In this document: positions 33,944 through 44,761 of the stretch, piece by piece
How the letters are laid out: each line of letters begins with the position of its first letter
Position numbering within the stretch: the stretch's first letter is position 1
Assembly: GCA_021399435.1 (NCBI GenBank)
Contig: JAJTUP010000053.1
Span: 62,001 to 126,000, forward strand
DNA length: 64,000 nt
Reading direction: 5' to 3'
DNA from: Diaporthe sp. PMI_573
Lineage: Eukaryota > Ascomycota > Sordariomycetes > Diaporthales > Diaporthaceae
The notes under the pieces: generated by a model
Seen by the model: the letters and a program-made list of their open reading frames with translations, nothing else
The model's database searches: none
What the model was told of the DNA's origin: nothing
Made by a program: the position numbers and the translations under genes

Positions 33944-36660
33944 TCAAAGGCACTATAATCCCGATTGTTAGCAAAGGCCGACACGATGGTGGTGTGACGA
34001 GGAAGGGGACGCATGGCATACCTGGGAGTAATAAGCATTCTGCCACTGGCAGGTGTAAGGCGCGGCGCAGGTGAAGCTCCCCGTCCACTGCTGGCCGCCG
34101 CACTGGGCGTACCGGGCCTGGGCCTTGTTGGCGGCGAGTGCGGTGATCTTCTCGGACGCCTTCTCGGCGGCGGTGACGATGTAAGATGACGGGTTGGTGG
34201 TGACGTGGCCAGGAAAGATGCTCGCGTCGACGACAAAAAGGTTGTCAGTACCAAAAACCTTGGTGTTGAGGTCGACGACGGCGGACCCGCCGTTGCGCCC
34301 GTCGTCGGTGCCCAGCTTGGCGCTGCCGATCCAGTGGTTCGAGCGGCGGTTGCTGTACGAGACCACCATGTTGTTGACGAAGTCGTCGACGGTGGTCGAC
34401 GGGTCCGGGTACGTCCAGGTCAGGTTGGTGACGGACTTGAGCGAGGCCTGCAGGTTCTTGATCCCCTGGATCACGGCGGCGACGTCGTTCTTGTCCCGGA
34501 GGTAAGGGAGCGTGGAGACCACCATGCTCAGCCCGGAGGTGATGGTCGTGCGGCCCCTCGACGTCGCGCCGCGGCCTAGGTACTGCGACATGGTCATGGC
34601 CTTGCCGTTGGGCGTCCCCGCGCTGCCCTCCACGCGCGCGGTCCACTGCAGCTGCCGCGTGATGCCGTCCGCGCCGACGATCTGGTCCCAGAACATGGGG
34701 CCGATGTTGGGCGCGGCCTGCGCCAGGATGCCGGCGCGCTTGCTGAGGTACTTGTCCTTGTCAGTCACGATGGGCGTGTCGAACGCCTCGTAGAAGTCAT
34801 AGAAGGTCACGTTGGGGTGCTCGATGACGGTGTCGGTGTTGGTGTGGTCCTCGAGGTTGAAGCCGACGGGGAGGTTGATCCACGACTGGTTGCCGATCAT
34901 GGTCGGGCCGTCGACCGACTTCTGCACCACGGCGAGCTGGTCGGCCGGGCCGATGCCGCTGCGCATGAGCAGCTTCGCGGAGCCGAACGTGCCTGCGGAC
35001 AGGACGACGCGGCCTGTGATGCTTGTGACGTTGACGACGCCCGAGTAGCCGCCGCTGAGGAATGGCTCGACCTCTATGCCGGTGACGTGGCCTCCCGAGC
35101 GGATCACGCGCTTGACTGACGTGCCCGTCCAGAGCTTGAAGTTCTTCCTGGCGCTGGCGCTCACCAGGTAGGTCGCCATGGGGCCACCGCGCTCGCCGTT
35201 GCTGAACATGTAAGGCGTGTGTGCATAGGTGCGGTTCTTCTGGTTGGGCACGTTGTTCGCCGTCACAGAAGTCCACCCGGCCGTCTTCAGCCCGCTGGAA
35301 ATCACATCAAATCCCTGTTGGAGGTACAGCTGCCCATCCATGGACGGGTGGTCTGTCCCCGGGATCCTCGAGAAGACCCGGCTGGTCGCCGCGCTCATGT
35401 CTGCCGCCTTCCAGCCGCTGGGGAAGTTGTAGTCCCAGTCGACGGTGTTCGGCTTCCACCAAAGACCAGCGTTGATAGCAGTGCCACCACCGAGGACGCA
35501 GCCGGCCATCTGGTCCGTGTCCGAGCAGGCGATGCCCGCCGAGTCGACCCAGATCTCATTGCAGAGGCCGGGGACGTCGAAGCGGGTGAGATTGGTGCCG
35601 CTGAGCCAGGTTGGCTTCACCTGGCCACCCCACCGACCTGAGGATGGCGGGCCCTTCTCGATGAGGAGGACGCTCTTTCCGGACTCGCTGAGCTTGTCCG
35701 CGATGGGGATGCCGCCTGCCCCGGCCCCGACAACGATGTAGTCGTAGGTTGCGGTCGGGACCGGGGTCCCGGGCACGGTCGTCGGCGTTGGCACAGATGT
35801 GGTTGTCGACGTTGGTGCGCCGGTATCGCCGCAGCTGCCAGTCACTGTCTTGGTGGCAAGTGCTGCCCACGTCGAGTATGACGGGTTGGCAGCGTTCGCG
35901 TCGATGGTGGCAGGGAAGAGACTCTGCCCGTTGTCGTGCTGGTCAAGGGTGATCTGGTTGGGACAGGTCGGGTTGCCGGGGGCCGGGTTGGCCTGCGCCC
36001 ATCCGAGGAGCCAGAACTTTGAGCTCGTAGAGACGCTGCCGGTGGCACCGCCTTGATCCCATTGCAGGCAGCCCTGGCAGCGGAAGATCAGGCTGTAGTG
36101 CGTAGAGTTGATGGTGGACGATATCTGGGTCAGTGTGGCGTCTCCAGTGTAGACATCAGGCATCACGTAGCCGGTCGCATAACGGAATGAGTGCAAGATC
36201 TGCCCGTTGTTTGGCCATATGGTGAGCAGCAGCGAGTTCGTCATCGAGCCTCCCATGGACATGCCACACCACCCCTGGGTGGTTGGGTTCGTGGAGGCAC
36301 ATTGCTGTGAGCGGGATGTGTTAGGGAGCGAAACACAGAATCTCTTGGTCTCGTGTGTCGAGTTTCACTCACTATGTAACCGATGAACTCTGTAGCGTCC
36401 GTTGTGAGAGCATTCGATGGCAGGGCGGCACCGAAGGTCCATGTACCCTTCGTAGATGCCTCTGGGACGGTCCATGTATCAAAGATGATGCCCGTTGTTG
36501 GGTCCGTGTACACGACCGCTGTCGGCGACTGTGCCCATGCTGTCTCGAGGACTGTCTGTAGTCAGCGATGTCCGAGGCTGATGCGTCGTTTGCAGGACGA
36601 TGATCACTTACATGGCGCTGCGGCCAGGGCCAACAGGGAAAGACGGCTGAAGATCCCCAT
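33944..36660 (-). CDS. Cellobiose dehydrogenase, class IIA with CBM1
   Basis: Exons 36660-36612, 36551-36373, 36304-34022 and 33952-33944 give 839 residues. The secreted flavocytochrome oxidises cellobiose and passes electrons to lytic polysaccharide monooxygenases. A signal peptide covers residues 1-23 (MGIFSRLSLLALAAAP...ETAWA), leaving an N-terminal Gln. The cytochrome domain (24-225) has likely heme ligands Met97 in GSMTNSLL and His199 in DQHDNGQ. A Thr/Pro/Val linker leads to a GMC dehydrogenase domain with FAD motif VVGAGAGGIPIADKL and active-site region SNHWIGSAKLG. The C-terminal CBM1 (YAQCGGQQWTG..., NAYYSQ) is completed by a nine-base final exon encoding Cys-Leu-stop. Without that exon the CBM1 would lose its last cysteine and gain an unrelated tail. 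Expression on cellulose is expected from the family but not shown here. Confidence 0.95.
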
Positions 36661-37266
36661 GGTGCCTGTGAATGCAAGAGTCGGGCGCCAAGTCCTCTGA
36701 GACTATATCGCCAGCGAGATGAAGAGAGCGTTCGATTACATATTGCGTTCGCTTGCTGCCGGCATGGCGATTTAATATGAAATTCCCCTGCCGTGATAAG
36801 CACCCTCCGAATGTCTCGCCCCTGAGCAGCCCCAAGAAGCATATCGGCCATGGCTGCCACCCAGAGATGCATCTCTAGGCCCCATCCGGTGCGTACGGAT
36901 GAACCGACTGGGGTCTGGCCACGAGATGGGAATTTGCCCGGTAGGCTGGTGCTACGGACGCCCCCGTCCGCATCTCAATTTGTGCGTGTAATCAATTTGA
37001 GATGTAACGCATGACAAGCGACCATAAGGCGCTAGGAGAAAAAGGACCACGAAATATATTAAATCCCACGGAGGAAGCAAGCCATACAGCCGCCCGCCGA
37101 GGCTTGACTTCTCACGTTCCGTGGTACTGGGCTCCCGTTGTCCCCACGGCGGGCACGGCCAAGAGCAGGCCGGAGCAGGTTTGAGCTGGTATAAGTGGCA
37201 GGTCAAGCGCGCCTGAGGCCGCGGACCCCCATTGCTAAGACTGAGAGACGGGCCTTGGTCCGTTGT

Positions 37267-37304
<38 letters not shown>

Positions 37305-38579
37305 TAATTCACTTGTTCCTTTGCGAAGGACGACGTGATGACTGGTGTGCTGACTGGGTCCTGGAGGAACTGAGCCGCTGGTTCGTGGACGTTGACAAGG
37401 TCGGACCGGGGTGTGTGTGGCGTCGTAAACAACATGAAGATTAGACGCAGGTACTGTACAGTACGTGTGCAGCAAGAGATAGAATACAGAGCAGATAGAT
37501 ACACCTACCAGCATGCCTCATGGCAGATAGGCTGCTAGGCCGGCGGCCATGGCAGGGGGGTGCATGCTTGGCAACCGGCTGAAGTCGTCGACCGCCGAGA
37601 CCGCCAGTCACCCCCTTCATCACCTTCTTTTGTCGCGGACATAGGGTCCGCGATATTGCCAAACCCGGTAAGGGAGCCCGTTGGTGTTCCAAGCTTTCAG
37701 CGTTGTACTTTGATAAATCAGGAACATGTCATGTGCTTGGGCGCGCTTTCTGGTCGAATCACTTGATGCCCATTTCGCATCCCTCCAGGGTCCAGGAGGA
37801 GAGAGAAAGAAAAGTCGCTGCCCGCTGGACCGCGTCCGTGGGTGAAGACGCACGCCAGCTCGGGGGAGCCAAGGACGGACAGCCGGGTAGATCATTCCTG
37901 GATGGCTCAAGGAGGATAAATCTCGGCACTTGGGACGGCTGGCTACTGTACAACGTTGATAATCGCCCAAAAGAGCGGCGTGCTAGTCATGCTCGTGGGC
38001 GATGGTCTTGTCTGGTCCGGCCTGGACGATTGCACGTGGCGCTGCGATATGCTCGGTGACCTGTCTCGAAGTGGTGGGCTACTTTTGATTCCGTGCTGCT
38101 GCCGAAAGGAAAAAAGAGGCAGGTCGACGTGGAAGAGTGCCACCAATCACGATACCGTCGTCAATGGGCAATAAAAGGTTGGTGGCGACTGCGTGTATAT
38201 GATCAGGTAGATGCCGTTCAAGGCACCTTATCTGTCCCGGAATCCTGCTGGATGATCCGCCCAGGACATACTTGCTGCTACGCTGCACACAAGATGATGT
38301 CGCAGTGTTCCCCAGAGCAGTTGCCAGCCCGGGCCGTCATCCGGAGCACAACTTGAACCAGTTGACCGCACCCCGGGAACTCCGCCCACCGGCAACTACC
38401 ACGCTGACATTCTGTCATTTAAAACGCACCTCGTACGAGCAACGGCAGTCAAGTGACTGCTGGCCCACATATCACAGGGCCGCCCCGCCCGTCCCGCCCG
38501 TCCCGCCCAGCCTTTCCACCAGTCGGCCTCACTCTCGAGTCAGTGCTGTGATGCCTTGGAGAATCCCTGTCTCAACACC
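36661..38579. other. Upstream spacer of cellobiose dehydrogenase, with microsatellite
   Basis: 1.9 kb holding the CDH promoter side and the tRNA 5' flank. It includes an AC/AG microsatellite (37267-37304). The remaining frames are short and not coding-like. No transcription-factor site is asserted. Confidence 0.5.
37267..37304. repeat. Compound (AC)n(AG)n microsatellite
   Basis: Seven AC units at 37267-37280 pass directly into twelve AG units at 37281-37304. Confidence 0.9.
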
Positions 38580-38665
38580 GGCCGTGTGGCCTAATGGCTA
38601 AGGCGTCAGATTTCGGTTGAAATCATCCTCTCTGAAGATTGCGCGTTCGACTCGCGTCATGGGTT
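38580..38665 (+). tRNA. tRNA-Arg(UCG), with 13-nt intron; slightly degenerate
   Basis: A cloverleaf can be drawn. D-stem GCCT/AGGC (38589-38592 with 38601-38604) and anticodon stem TCAGA/TCTGA (38606-38610 with 38631-38635) are perfectly paired. Anticodon TCG lies at 38613-38615 and an intron follows at 38617-38629. The T-arm is GCGCG-TTCGACT-CGCGT with one G:U pair. The box A-like TGGCCTAATGG matches the consensus well. The acceptor stem GGCCGTG/CATGGGT has two G:U pairs and one G-G mismatch, and no T4 run follows until 38742, so the gene may be weak or decaying. Confidence 0.75.
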
Positions 38666-39444
38666 AGTTCTTCTCCGTTTGACTATATTGTCAATCAATA
38701 TCCTAACATCCAAGTAGTCGTGATACCTTGATGGTACATAATTTTTTTTTTTTTGTTTCTCTCACTTCATCTATAGTCTACGTGGCAGAGGTGAGCTCTA
38801 GTCTTGAAGCTTACAGAAAACAGCAATTACCCAGTGCCTGTTTGCAAGAAGCCCCTGCAGGATTGAGAGTGGACTACACCAACCGGGGTTTACCTTGCTG
38901 TAGCATAACTTATTGCAGGATGAAATGGAGCGGTCTATCCTTTAGAGTGACCTCCTGAGAATTTAAAGGGCTCTCCTGGTATCAGTGTTCCTCAACGACA
39001 TGCAAGGTTGAACAGGCAAGGGATACAGCTGGCTGGGTGTCCTGCAGTGTAACCACTTCCAAGCTGGTTCCCAGATATATTTTATAATAGTTGCGGAATT
39101 AATCCATCTTTTTACTGCCGATATATCTACATGTCGTACCCTGTTATGTGCAAATACGGCACTCCCAGTAGTTGACCGCAACCGTCCACATGTATACATA
39201 GGAATTATTTTCTCACGTGATAACTTACCACTCCCCTCATTGCCATGTGATTTAAACCCCAAAGGTTTCCGGTGGATTGACCCCTTGCTGAGTGTATGAT
39301 GACGTCCGCAATGTACGTCAATTAAGTTCAGGATTCAAAACTCGAACATGGCGAACACTACATTCCATTCATTAATTATTCAAGATAAATGTTAAAGGCT
39401 TCACGTCCTGCCCAATATCAAGACACCCATACTGCACAACGCAT
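38666..39444. other. AT-rich spacer after the tRNA
   Basis: 779 bp, visibly more AT-rich than the flanking genes, with a 13-T run at 38742-38754. No open frame or terminal repeat supports a transposon. A decayed mobile element cannot be excluded. Confidence 0.4.
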
Positions 39445-40526
39445 CTAGTAATCGTTCGACGAGCCGTGCCCCGCACCCTCCCTCTTCTCGCGGCCCTTCT
39501 GCTCCAGCTTATCGTTCTTCAGCACATCGCCAGCCTTCTCGAGAATCTTTCCAAAGGTAGAGTCCTTGCCGCCGCTGCCAGTCTTGCCGCTGCCACCGTA
39601 ATCGTCGTTGTCGCGCCCGTGCGACGTCCCGCTGGTGCCGTACGAGTCGGAGCCCACACCGCTGGAGCCGAGCCCCGTGGTCCCAGAGCTGCCCAGGTTG
39701 TCATCGTCACGACGGCTCGAACCGAACCCGCTGTCGGTGTTGCGGCCGGACGAGCCGAGGATGTCGGAGTCGAGGCCGCCCCCAGTGCGGCCTGAGCTGC
39801 CGAGGGTGTCACCGCCCGAGCCATACGAGTCGGAGCCCACACCGCTGGAGCCGAGCCCCGTGGTCCCAGAGCTGCCCAGGTTATCATCGTCCCGGCGGGT
39901 CGAGCCGAAGCCGCTGTCGACGTTACGGCCGGACGAGCCGAGCGTGTCGTCTTTGCGGCTCGAGCCGTAGCTGCCAGACCCGATGCCACCGGTACGTTCG
40001 GAGCTGCCAAGGTTGTCCCCGCCCGAGCCGTAAGAGTCCGACCCAATGCCGCCTGTGCGGCCAGAGCTGCCCAGGTTGTCGTCGTCCCTGCGGCTCGAGC
40101 CGAAGCCGCTCTCCGTGTTACGACCGGACGAGCCCAGGCTATCATCCAGGCCCCCGGTGCGTCCAGAGCTGCCTAGGGTATCGCCGCCCGAACCGTACGA
40201 GTCGGAGCCCGTGGACCCGCCAAGGCCGCTGTCATCCCTGCGGTTGGACGACAGAGAGTCGCCGCCGAAGGTACCGCCGGTGCGCTGGCTGTCTCCGTAG
40301 GAGGAGTCTTGTTCGCGACGCTCAGAGCCCTTTTCTCAACATGTTAGGTCATCGTGCCAGGGAGATTTGGTTGTGAAGAGATGTAGGAAGGGGAGCTTCT
40401 TACGAGACCCGAGTCGTTGCCGCCGTAGTTGGACTGTTCCATATATTAGCATGCGCTCCGTGTATGTGTGCTTGGGGAGAGGGGGGGGGGGTTGTCTCTC
40501 ACGTTGTCGTTGTCGTTGTAAGACAT
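39445..40526 (-). CDS. DDR48-like Gly/Ser tandem-repeat protein with CsbD-like tail
   Basis: Exons 40526-40503 (eight codons, MSYNDNDN), 40433-40404 (SNYGGNDSGL) and 40329-39445 give 312 residues. The large exon is built from units of about 55-69 residues containing SDSYGSGGDTLGSSGRTGG, SGRNTDSGFGSSRRDDDNL and GSSGTTGLGSSGVG. The repeat is also clear in the DNA (units starting near 39641, 39824, 40031 and 40196). It resembles yeast DDR48-type stress proteins in its YGSS/DD pattern. The last 50 residues differ (FGKILEKAGDVLKNDKLEQKGREKREGAG) and look like a CsbD-type stress motif. The protein is hydrophilic with no signal peptide or membrane segment. A stress role is inferred from similarity only. 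The two very short 5' exons rest on splice motifs and frame. Confidence 0.8.
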
Positions 40527-41751
40527 TATGGAAGATGTAGATGCTTGCTAGTAATAGAATATTTAATTGTAAACTGGATTCTGTGGCGTTCGGTGACTCG
40601 GTGGCCTGAGCCGAGGGGCTTCGGACTTATATAGATGGCCAACTTCTCGCCAGTCCTTCTTGACATTGAGAATGGGAGGGACTTCTATGCCCTACGTCAC
40701 CGAGCAAGCCGCGTATCACGGTGTACGGGCTGAAACCAGGGAAGCTGGCGAGGACGCTCCAGGCCATCTCTAGACCTGCCCTACCGCGAATAGTCTGCCA
40801 CGCTTTTCCAGAGCCACGAGGATGAGGCCGCCGTTTGATTTGGTGGCTGCCCGGTGACCCGTTGCTCCTCAAGCCCGAATCTTGATTTGGGATCGAGTGC
40901 TCGTTCCAACATGTGCAAATGTACGGGTTGGGTCTAGACTCAGCCAAACATGGCTGGGTAAGTCGACATCAACCCGGGAACAGCCCTCAAGGCTTCTTCG
41001 GTCACATCGTGTATGAGCAAGGTGGAGGGACGCGATTGGCCCTCGCTTCAAAGACCCAAGAGCATCTCATAGCAACACAATGTTTCGTAACAGCCACACA
41101 AAGGCTGGCGGGAGACATGGCGTCATTCCCAGCGTGAAAGATCGAGATTGGTGCATTGAGCATATTGCACGAGAGGCTTGGGCTGTCGCCCCCCATCGCG
41201 GGGCAAGCTCAGCTCAGGCGAGGCCCCGGGAGCTAAGCTACCCTGCTCGAAGCTCCGGCTTTGCCAAGTTTCTGCCCACAGCTCGGCGGATTCCATCACC
41301 AGCGCTAGTAGCGCGACGATGGCGCCGTGTGCGTAACGATTTCTGGGTACTAGCAGTTTTACCCCGCGGCACCGTCCCTGATTTCGTCAACGGTGCCTCT
41401 ATTGCTGTTTGGGAATGACGGCTTTTGTGTGTACGTCTAACCTCTGACGGTGGCGGTGACGCGGATCTGCACCTGAGCAATCATAATTTGGTACGTGGGT
41501 AGTCAACTCGGTGCTAGCTGTCCAGCCCGATCGTGGCACTACACTAAGTAGCCGCCTCACCGGGTTCCTCCAATGATAAAGAGCCACCGGGACAGCACCC
41601 TAAGCATGTGAAGCCTCTATTCGGGGCTGGAAGGCTAGCCCAGAGGCTTGAGGCTCTTTCAAGGATCTGGCCGATAAACAGACATCAATGTAACATCGCC
41701 AGTTGCTTCAAAGCTTGCGGCCACCAAAGTTCAGCCGGTTGCCTCCCGAGC
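40527..41751. other. Intergenic spacer, no gene seen
   Basis: 1.2 kb between the promoter side of the repeat-protein gene and the 3' end of PEX8 (both genes on -). Short frames only; nothing recognised. Confidence 0.5.
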
Positions 41752-43821
41752 TTATAGCCTGCTAGCCCCCTTTTCGTCAACAATGGCACCGCTCATCAAG
41801 AAAGGCTCCTGTCCTCTCAGTTGAGGCGGACCGAAGAGGACTAATTCTCGACCTCCCTTCGTACCCCACCAGGCGACGCCGATTGCTGCCCTTTCAACAT
41901 CCATCTCGCCAGATCCCAGGATCTCCCAGAGCCTCTGCTTTGTAGACTCCCTCATTGCGACGTCGGGAATCTCATGCAGAGTCGTGCCGACGATTGTCAA
42001 CCAATCCTCCACGATTGGCAAGTGTAGAAAAGGCAGGGCATCGATCAGCGTCAGCACCAATGCGCTTTGTTCCGATGCGGGCTCCTGTGCCGTCTGCCCT
42101 TGGTCAGGGCTGGGGGGAAGATAACTCTGACCGGCCGTGGGTATTCTGAAGCGGACCATTTCCAACAGCGTCTCGGCAAGCTCTGGATTAGTGGCAGACA
42201 CCGGAAACGGAGGAGACAATATCTGCATAAGGGTCCTGAAGGCAAGTCTGAATTGCCGAGGAGAGATATGGGATGGGAATGCCATCAGGAGTGTCTCTGC
42301 GTAGAAAGGGGTCATGCTGACAGCGATGGGACCGTTCTGGGGACACGACAGGACAGAGAGGGTTGCGGAGTGCGCTGCTTCGAAGAGTTCGACCATCCTC
42401 CTGGACAGTGGCATTGAATGTGATAGATATATGCTTGCCGGCTGGATGATCAGTGCATCACATGCTTCGGATGTCAAGTTAAGCGGCAGGTGTTCTGCCG
42501 TATTCAGGTAAAACAGGTCCAGCACCTGATGTAGGGCATGCGTCGGTATCGTGCCAGAATTTGGCGGTGTTGTGTCTCGCAGAAATGCCGTGGCCGGCTC
42601 CCGGTACCTTGCCAGAATATCGATACAAGTGTTGTAGGAGAACGCGTAAACTTGGAAGCTGTCGTTGCCTCTCGACGAGATGAAAGACAGGTTCCTGTAT
42701 ATATGCAACGTTTTCGCCGCGACAAGAGGTGCCGTTGCGTCATTTCTCAAATGAGGGTCGAGCAGACTCCTGGCTGTGACGGCCCGTAGAATGGCTATGA
42801 CCGCGAAGAGGACAGACGTAAGTAAGCGCCAGAGAGCCGGCCAGGTGACGCGCAAGCTGTCTTCCGTGAGGTATGCACCTTCATCGGCCAGGTCGATGCC
42901 AGACAACTTGAGTTTCCGCCATTGATCGAGCATTCTTGCTGTGAAGTCGACGAGCTCGCCTTGGGCATGCAGGACCAAGCGGTGATCTCTCACATGCTCG
43001 ACAGTGAAAGCGATCAGTTTCGAAAGTGGCCCAGCGGTCTCCACCAATGGTCTGGAGGAGAGCTGGCGGATGGCTGCGAAGGACATGGACGTCTCCGGCC
43101 AGTCCAGCCTCTGGCCTGCCTGCCCGATGTCAGCCCCGATGGGCTCCAGGAACGCGCCGCCGTGGTACCCAGAATCCCCAACCAAGGCTTGTATCGCCAC
43201 AGGAAGCAGAGCGTCGCAATCAATTGATGCCATGGCGCCGTCCGACATGAGAGGAAAGGCGTAATTCAATGCAAGGATCACGGCCGCCGCGGCGGGCGGA
43301 GGTTCTCTCGACAGCGCTCGCAGCGCGAGATTCGCAGCTGTGGCAACGGCTTGCTCCAGTGTACCGATCATGCTCCTAGACAGGCCGTGCCTCTCGTTGC
43401 CCTCGAAGCCCATCAATATCCCTGCCAGCACTAGCAAGTGCTGCCACCGGCTCGATTTCTCATCGGCCCCCTTGACAACAGCTCTAGCCCACGCCTCGCT
43501 CGTCAGCCCACCACCTGTCAGGGGAAGCCCAGCACGCCTCCGGTCCTCATTCTCGAGCTCGTTGCGGCGCACGTGGATCGCCGCGGTGTTGTACACGCCC
43601 AGGACGCGCAGGCAGGTGGATCGCAGCGGGTCGGGTGCGTGCCTTTGGTGCCATATCGCGGGTGCGTGGAGGAACTGAGACGTCAGAAGCGACAGGTTGA
43701 GAGGGTTCGACAGCTCGGTGAGGAGGGACAGAGTAGTGCCGAAGATGCGGTCCGTTTGGGCGTCATCGTGAACGGTCTGGTACAGCGCGAGCAGCTGGTT
43801 GAGAAGGCGGTCGGCCGGCAT
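41752..43821 (-). CDS. PEX8: Peroxin 8, peroxisome import protein with C-terminal SRL
   Basis: Single exon of 689 residues from ATG 43821 (MPADRLLNQLLALYQTV). The open frame reaches further upstream to 43959, but those 46 residues look unlike the family and the internal Met gives the typical fungal Pex8 beginning. Visible family blocks include DRIFGTTLSLLTELSNPLNL, SRWQHLLVLAGILMGFEG, HGLSRSMIGTLEQAV and VILALNYAFPLMSD. The C-terminus is ASRL, so it ends in SRL, a PTS1-type signal, which suits Pex8 as an intraperoxisomal component of the import machinery. No clear membrane span is needed for the call. Its start codon lies 341 bp from that of the divergent TMEM170-family gene. Confidence 0.82.
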   Translation of the reverse strand: MPADRLLNQLLALYQTVHDDAQTDRIFGTTLSLLTELSNPLNLSLLTSQFLHAPAIWHQRHAPDPLRSTCLRVLGVYNTAAIHVRRNELENEDRRRAGLPLTGGGLTSEAWARAVVKGADEKSSRWQHLLVLAGILMGFEGNERHGLSRSMIGTLEQAVATAANLALRALSREPPPAAAAVILALNYAFPLMSDGAMASIDCDALLPVAIQALVGDSGYHGGAFLEPIGADIGQAGQRLDWPETSMSFAAIRQLSSRPLVETAGPLSKLIAFTVEHVRDHRLVLHAQGELVDFTARMLDQWRKLKLSGIDLADEGAYLTEDSLRVTWPALWRLLTSVLFAVIAILRAVTARSLLDPHLRNDATAPLVAAKTLHIYRNLSFISSRGNDSFQVYAFSYNTCIDILARYREPATAFLRDTTPPNSGTIPTHALHQVLDLFYLNTAEHLPLNLTSEACDALIIQPASIYLSHSMPLSRRMVELFEAAHSATLSVLSCPQNGPIAVSMTPFYAETLLMAFPSHISPRQFRLAFRTLMQILSPPFPVSATNPELAETLLEMVRFRIPTAGQSYLPPSPDQGQTAQEPASEQSALVLTLIDALPFLHLPIVEDWLTIVGTTLHEIPDVAMRESTKQRLWEILGSGEMDVERAAIGVAWWGTKGGRELVLFGPPQLRGQEPFLMSGAIVDEKGASRL

Positions 43822-44162
43822 CGCGGGCTGGATATCGTGGGTGTTGATCAGAACATTAGAATATTGGGTCCGAGAAATATACCGGTACTGCACAGCACAT
43901 GCAAGGAGTTGATGGTTTTGGCAGGAATGAACTTGTACTGTGGCGCGTGGAAATGGCAAGTTGAACGGCCGGTGTGGGCTTGCATCCCGGAGGCGGCCTT
44001 GGACCTCGGCACAGCGGGCTTGGGAGCTCTGACCTCACCCGCCTGGCAGTACCCAGTACTCCGTACCCAGGTCTACTACGGCTCAATGCGCCTGGCTCAG
44101 GAGACCATCCTTGTCCATCACAACCACGAGGAGCGCAGTAGCATATCTGAGGCAACAAATCC
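43822..44162. promoter_or_regulatory. Short bidirectional promoter between PEX8 and TMEM170-family gene
   Basis: 341 bp separate the two divergent start codons. No individual element is assigned. Confidence 0.5.
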
Positions 44163-44733
44163 ATGGCGGACCCAACGTAAGGAATATTTCTGATCTCGAG
44201 TCGCCCTTCGCAAAGCTAAACAAGAAGCAGCATACACGCCGAGGGCGGGCACCAACCGTTCCCGCCGGCCGGGTACACCACTCCACGATGGCCGTCTCTG
44301 TTCTGGCCTCCCCTGGAGGACCGTTATGTTCTCTACCACCTCGACGACATGTGGCGCTTCACGTTGATATGGACCTTCGTGATGTACGCCTGTTTCCACT
44401 GGGCCGCCATAGGCATAGCCCTCATCGTGCAGATCGGCAAGAAGAAGACAAACTGGAAGTACCTGTGGACGGTGCCCATTATTTACTCGGCCATCGCAGC
44501 AGTTGAGGCGTTGGTCGCCGGGAGCGTCACTGGTGCAATGTACGTGGTATCCCCCCAAATCGCTTTTCAACTCATCATGGCCAGCTGCTGACAGCAGTCT
44601 TGTTGAAAACAGGGTCGGTGCCATTTACCGGGCCGCTGGGTGGTACATGACGACGTGGATTCCATTCATCTGGGGCTGGGCCAACGTGTTTGTGCTCGTC
44701 GTCTCGTCCTTCTCCTATTCTGGAGGTCTATGA
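44163..44733 (+). CDS. TMEM170-family integral membrane protein
   Basis: Exons 44163-44176, 44231-44539 and 44613-44733 give 147 residues. Exon 1 encodes only MADP plus two bases, and the frame upstream of exon 2 is closed by a TAA, so splicing is required. The AG cluster AAGAAGCAG (44224-44230) offers acceptors three bases apart, all in frame. The protein has a short Pro-rich N-terminus (WPSLFWPPLEDRYVLYHLDDMW) and three membrane segments: FTLIWTFVMYACFHWAAIGI, KYLWTVPIIYSAIAAVEALV and TTWIPFIWGWANVFVLVVSSF. The conserved GAIYRAAGWYM block precedes the last span and is the TMEM170 signature. Metazoan TMEM170A affects ER sheet and nuclear envelope shape. The fungal role is unknown. Confidence 0.85.
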
Positions 44734-44761
44734 AGGCTACGAATGCTATCGATTCTGGAAT

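Noticed and set aside
38666..39444. Mobile element next to the tRNA
   Set aside because: The AT-rich stretch has no open frame, terminal repeat or target duplication that I can identify by eye.
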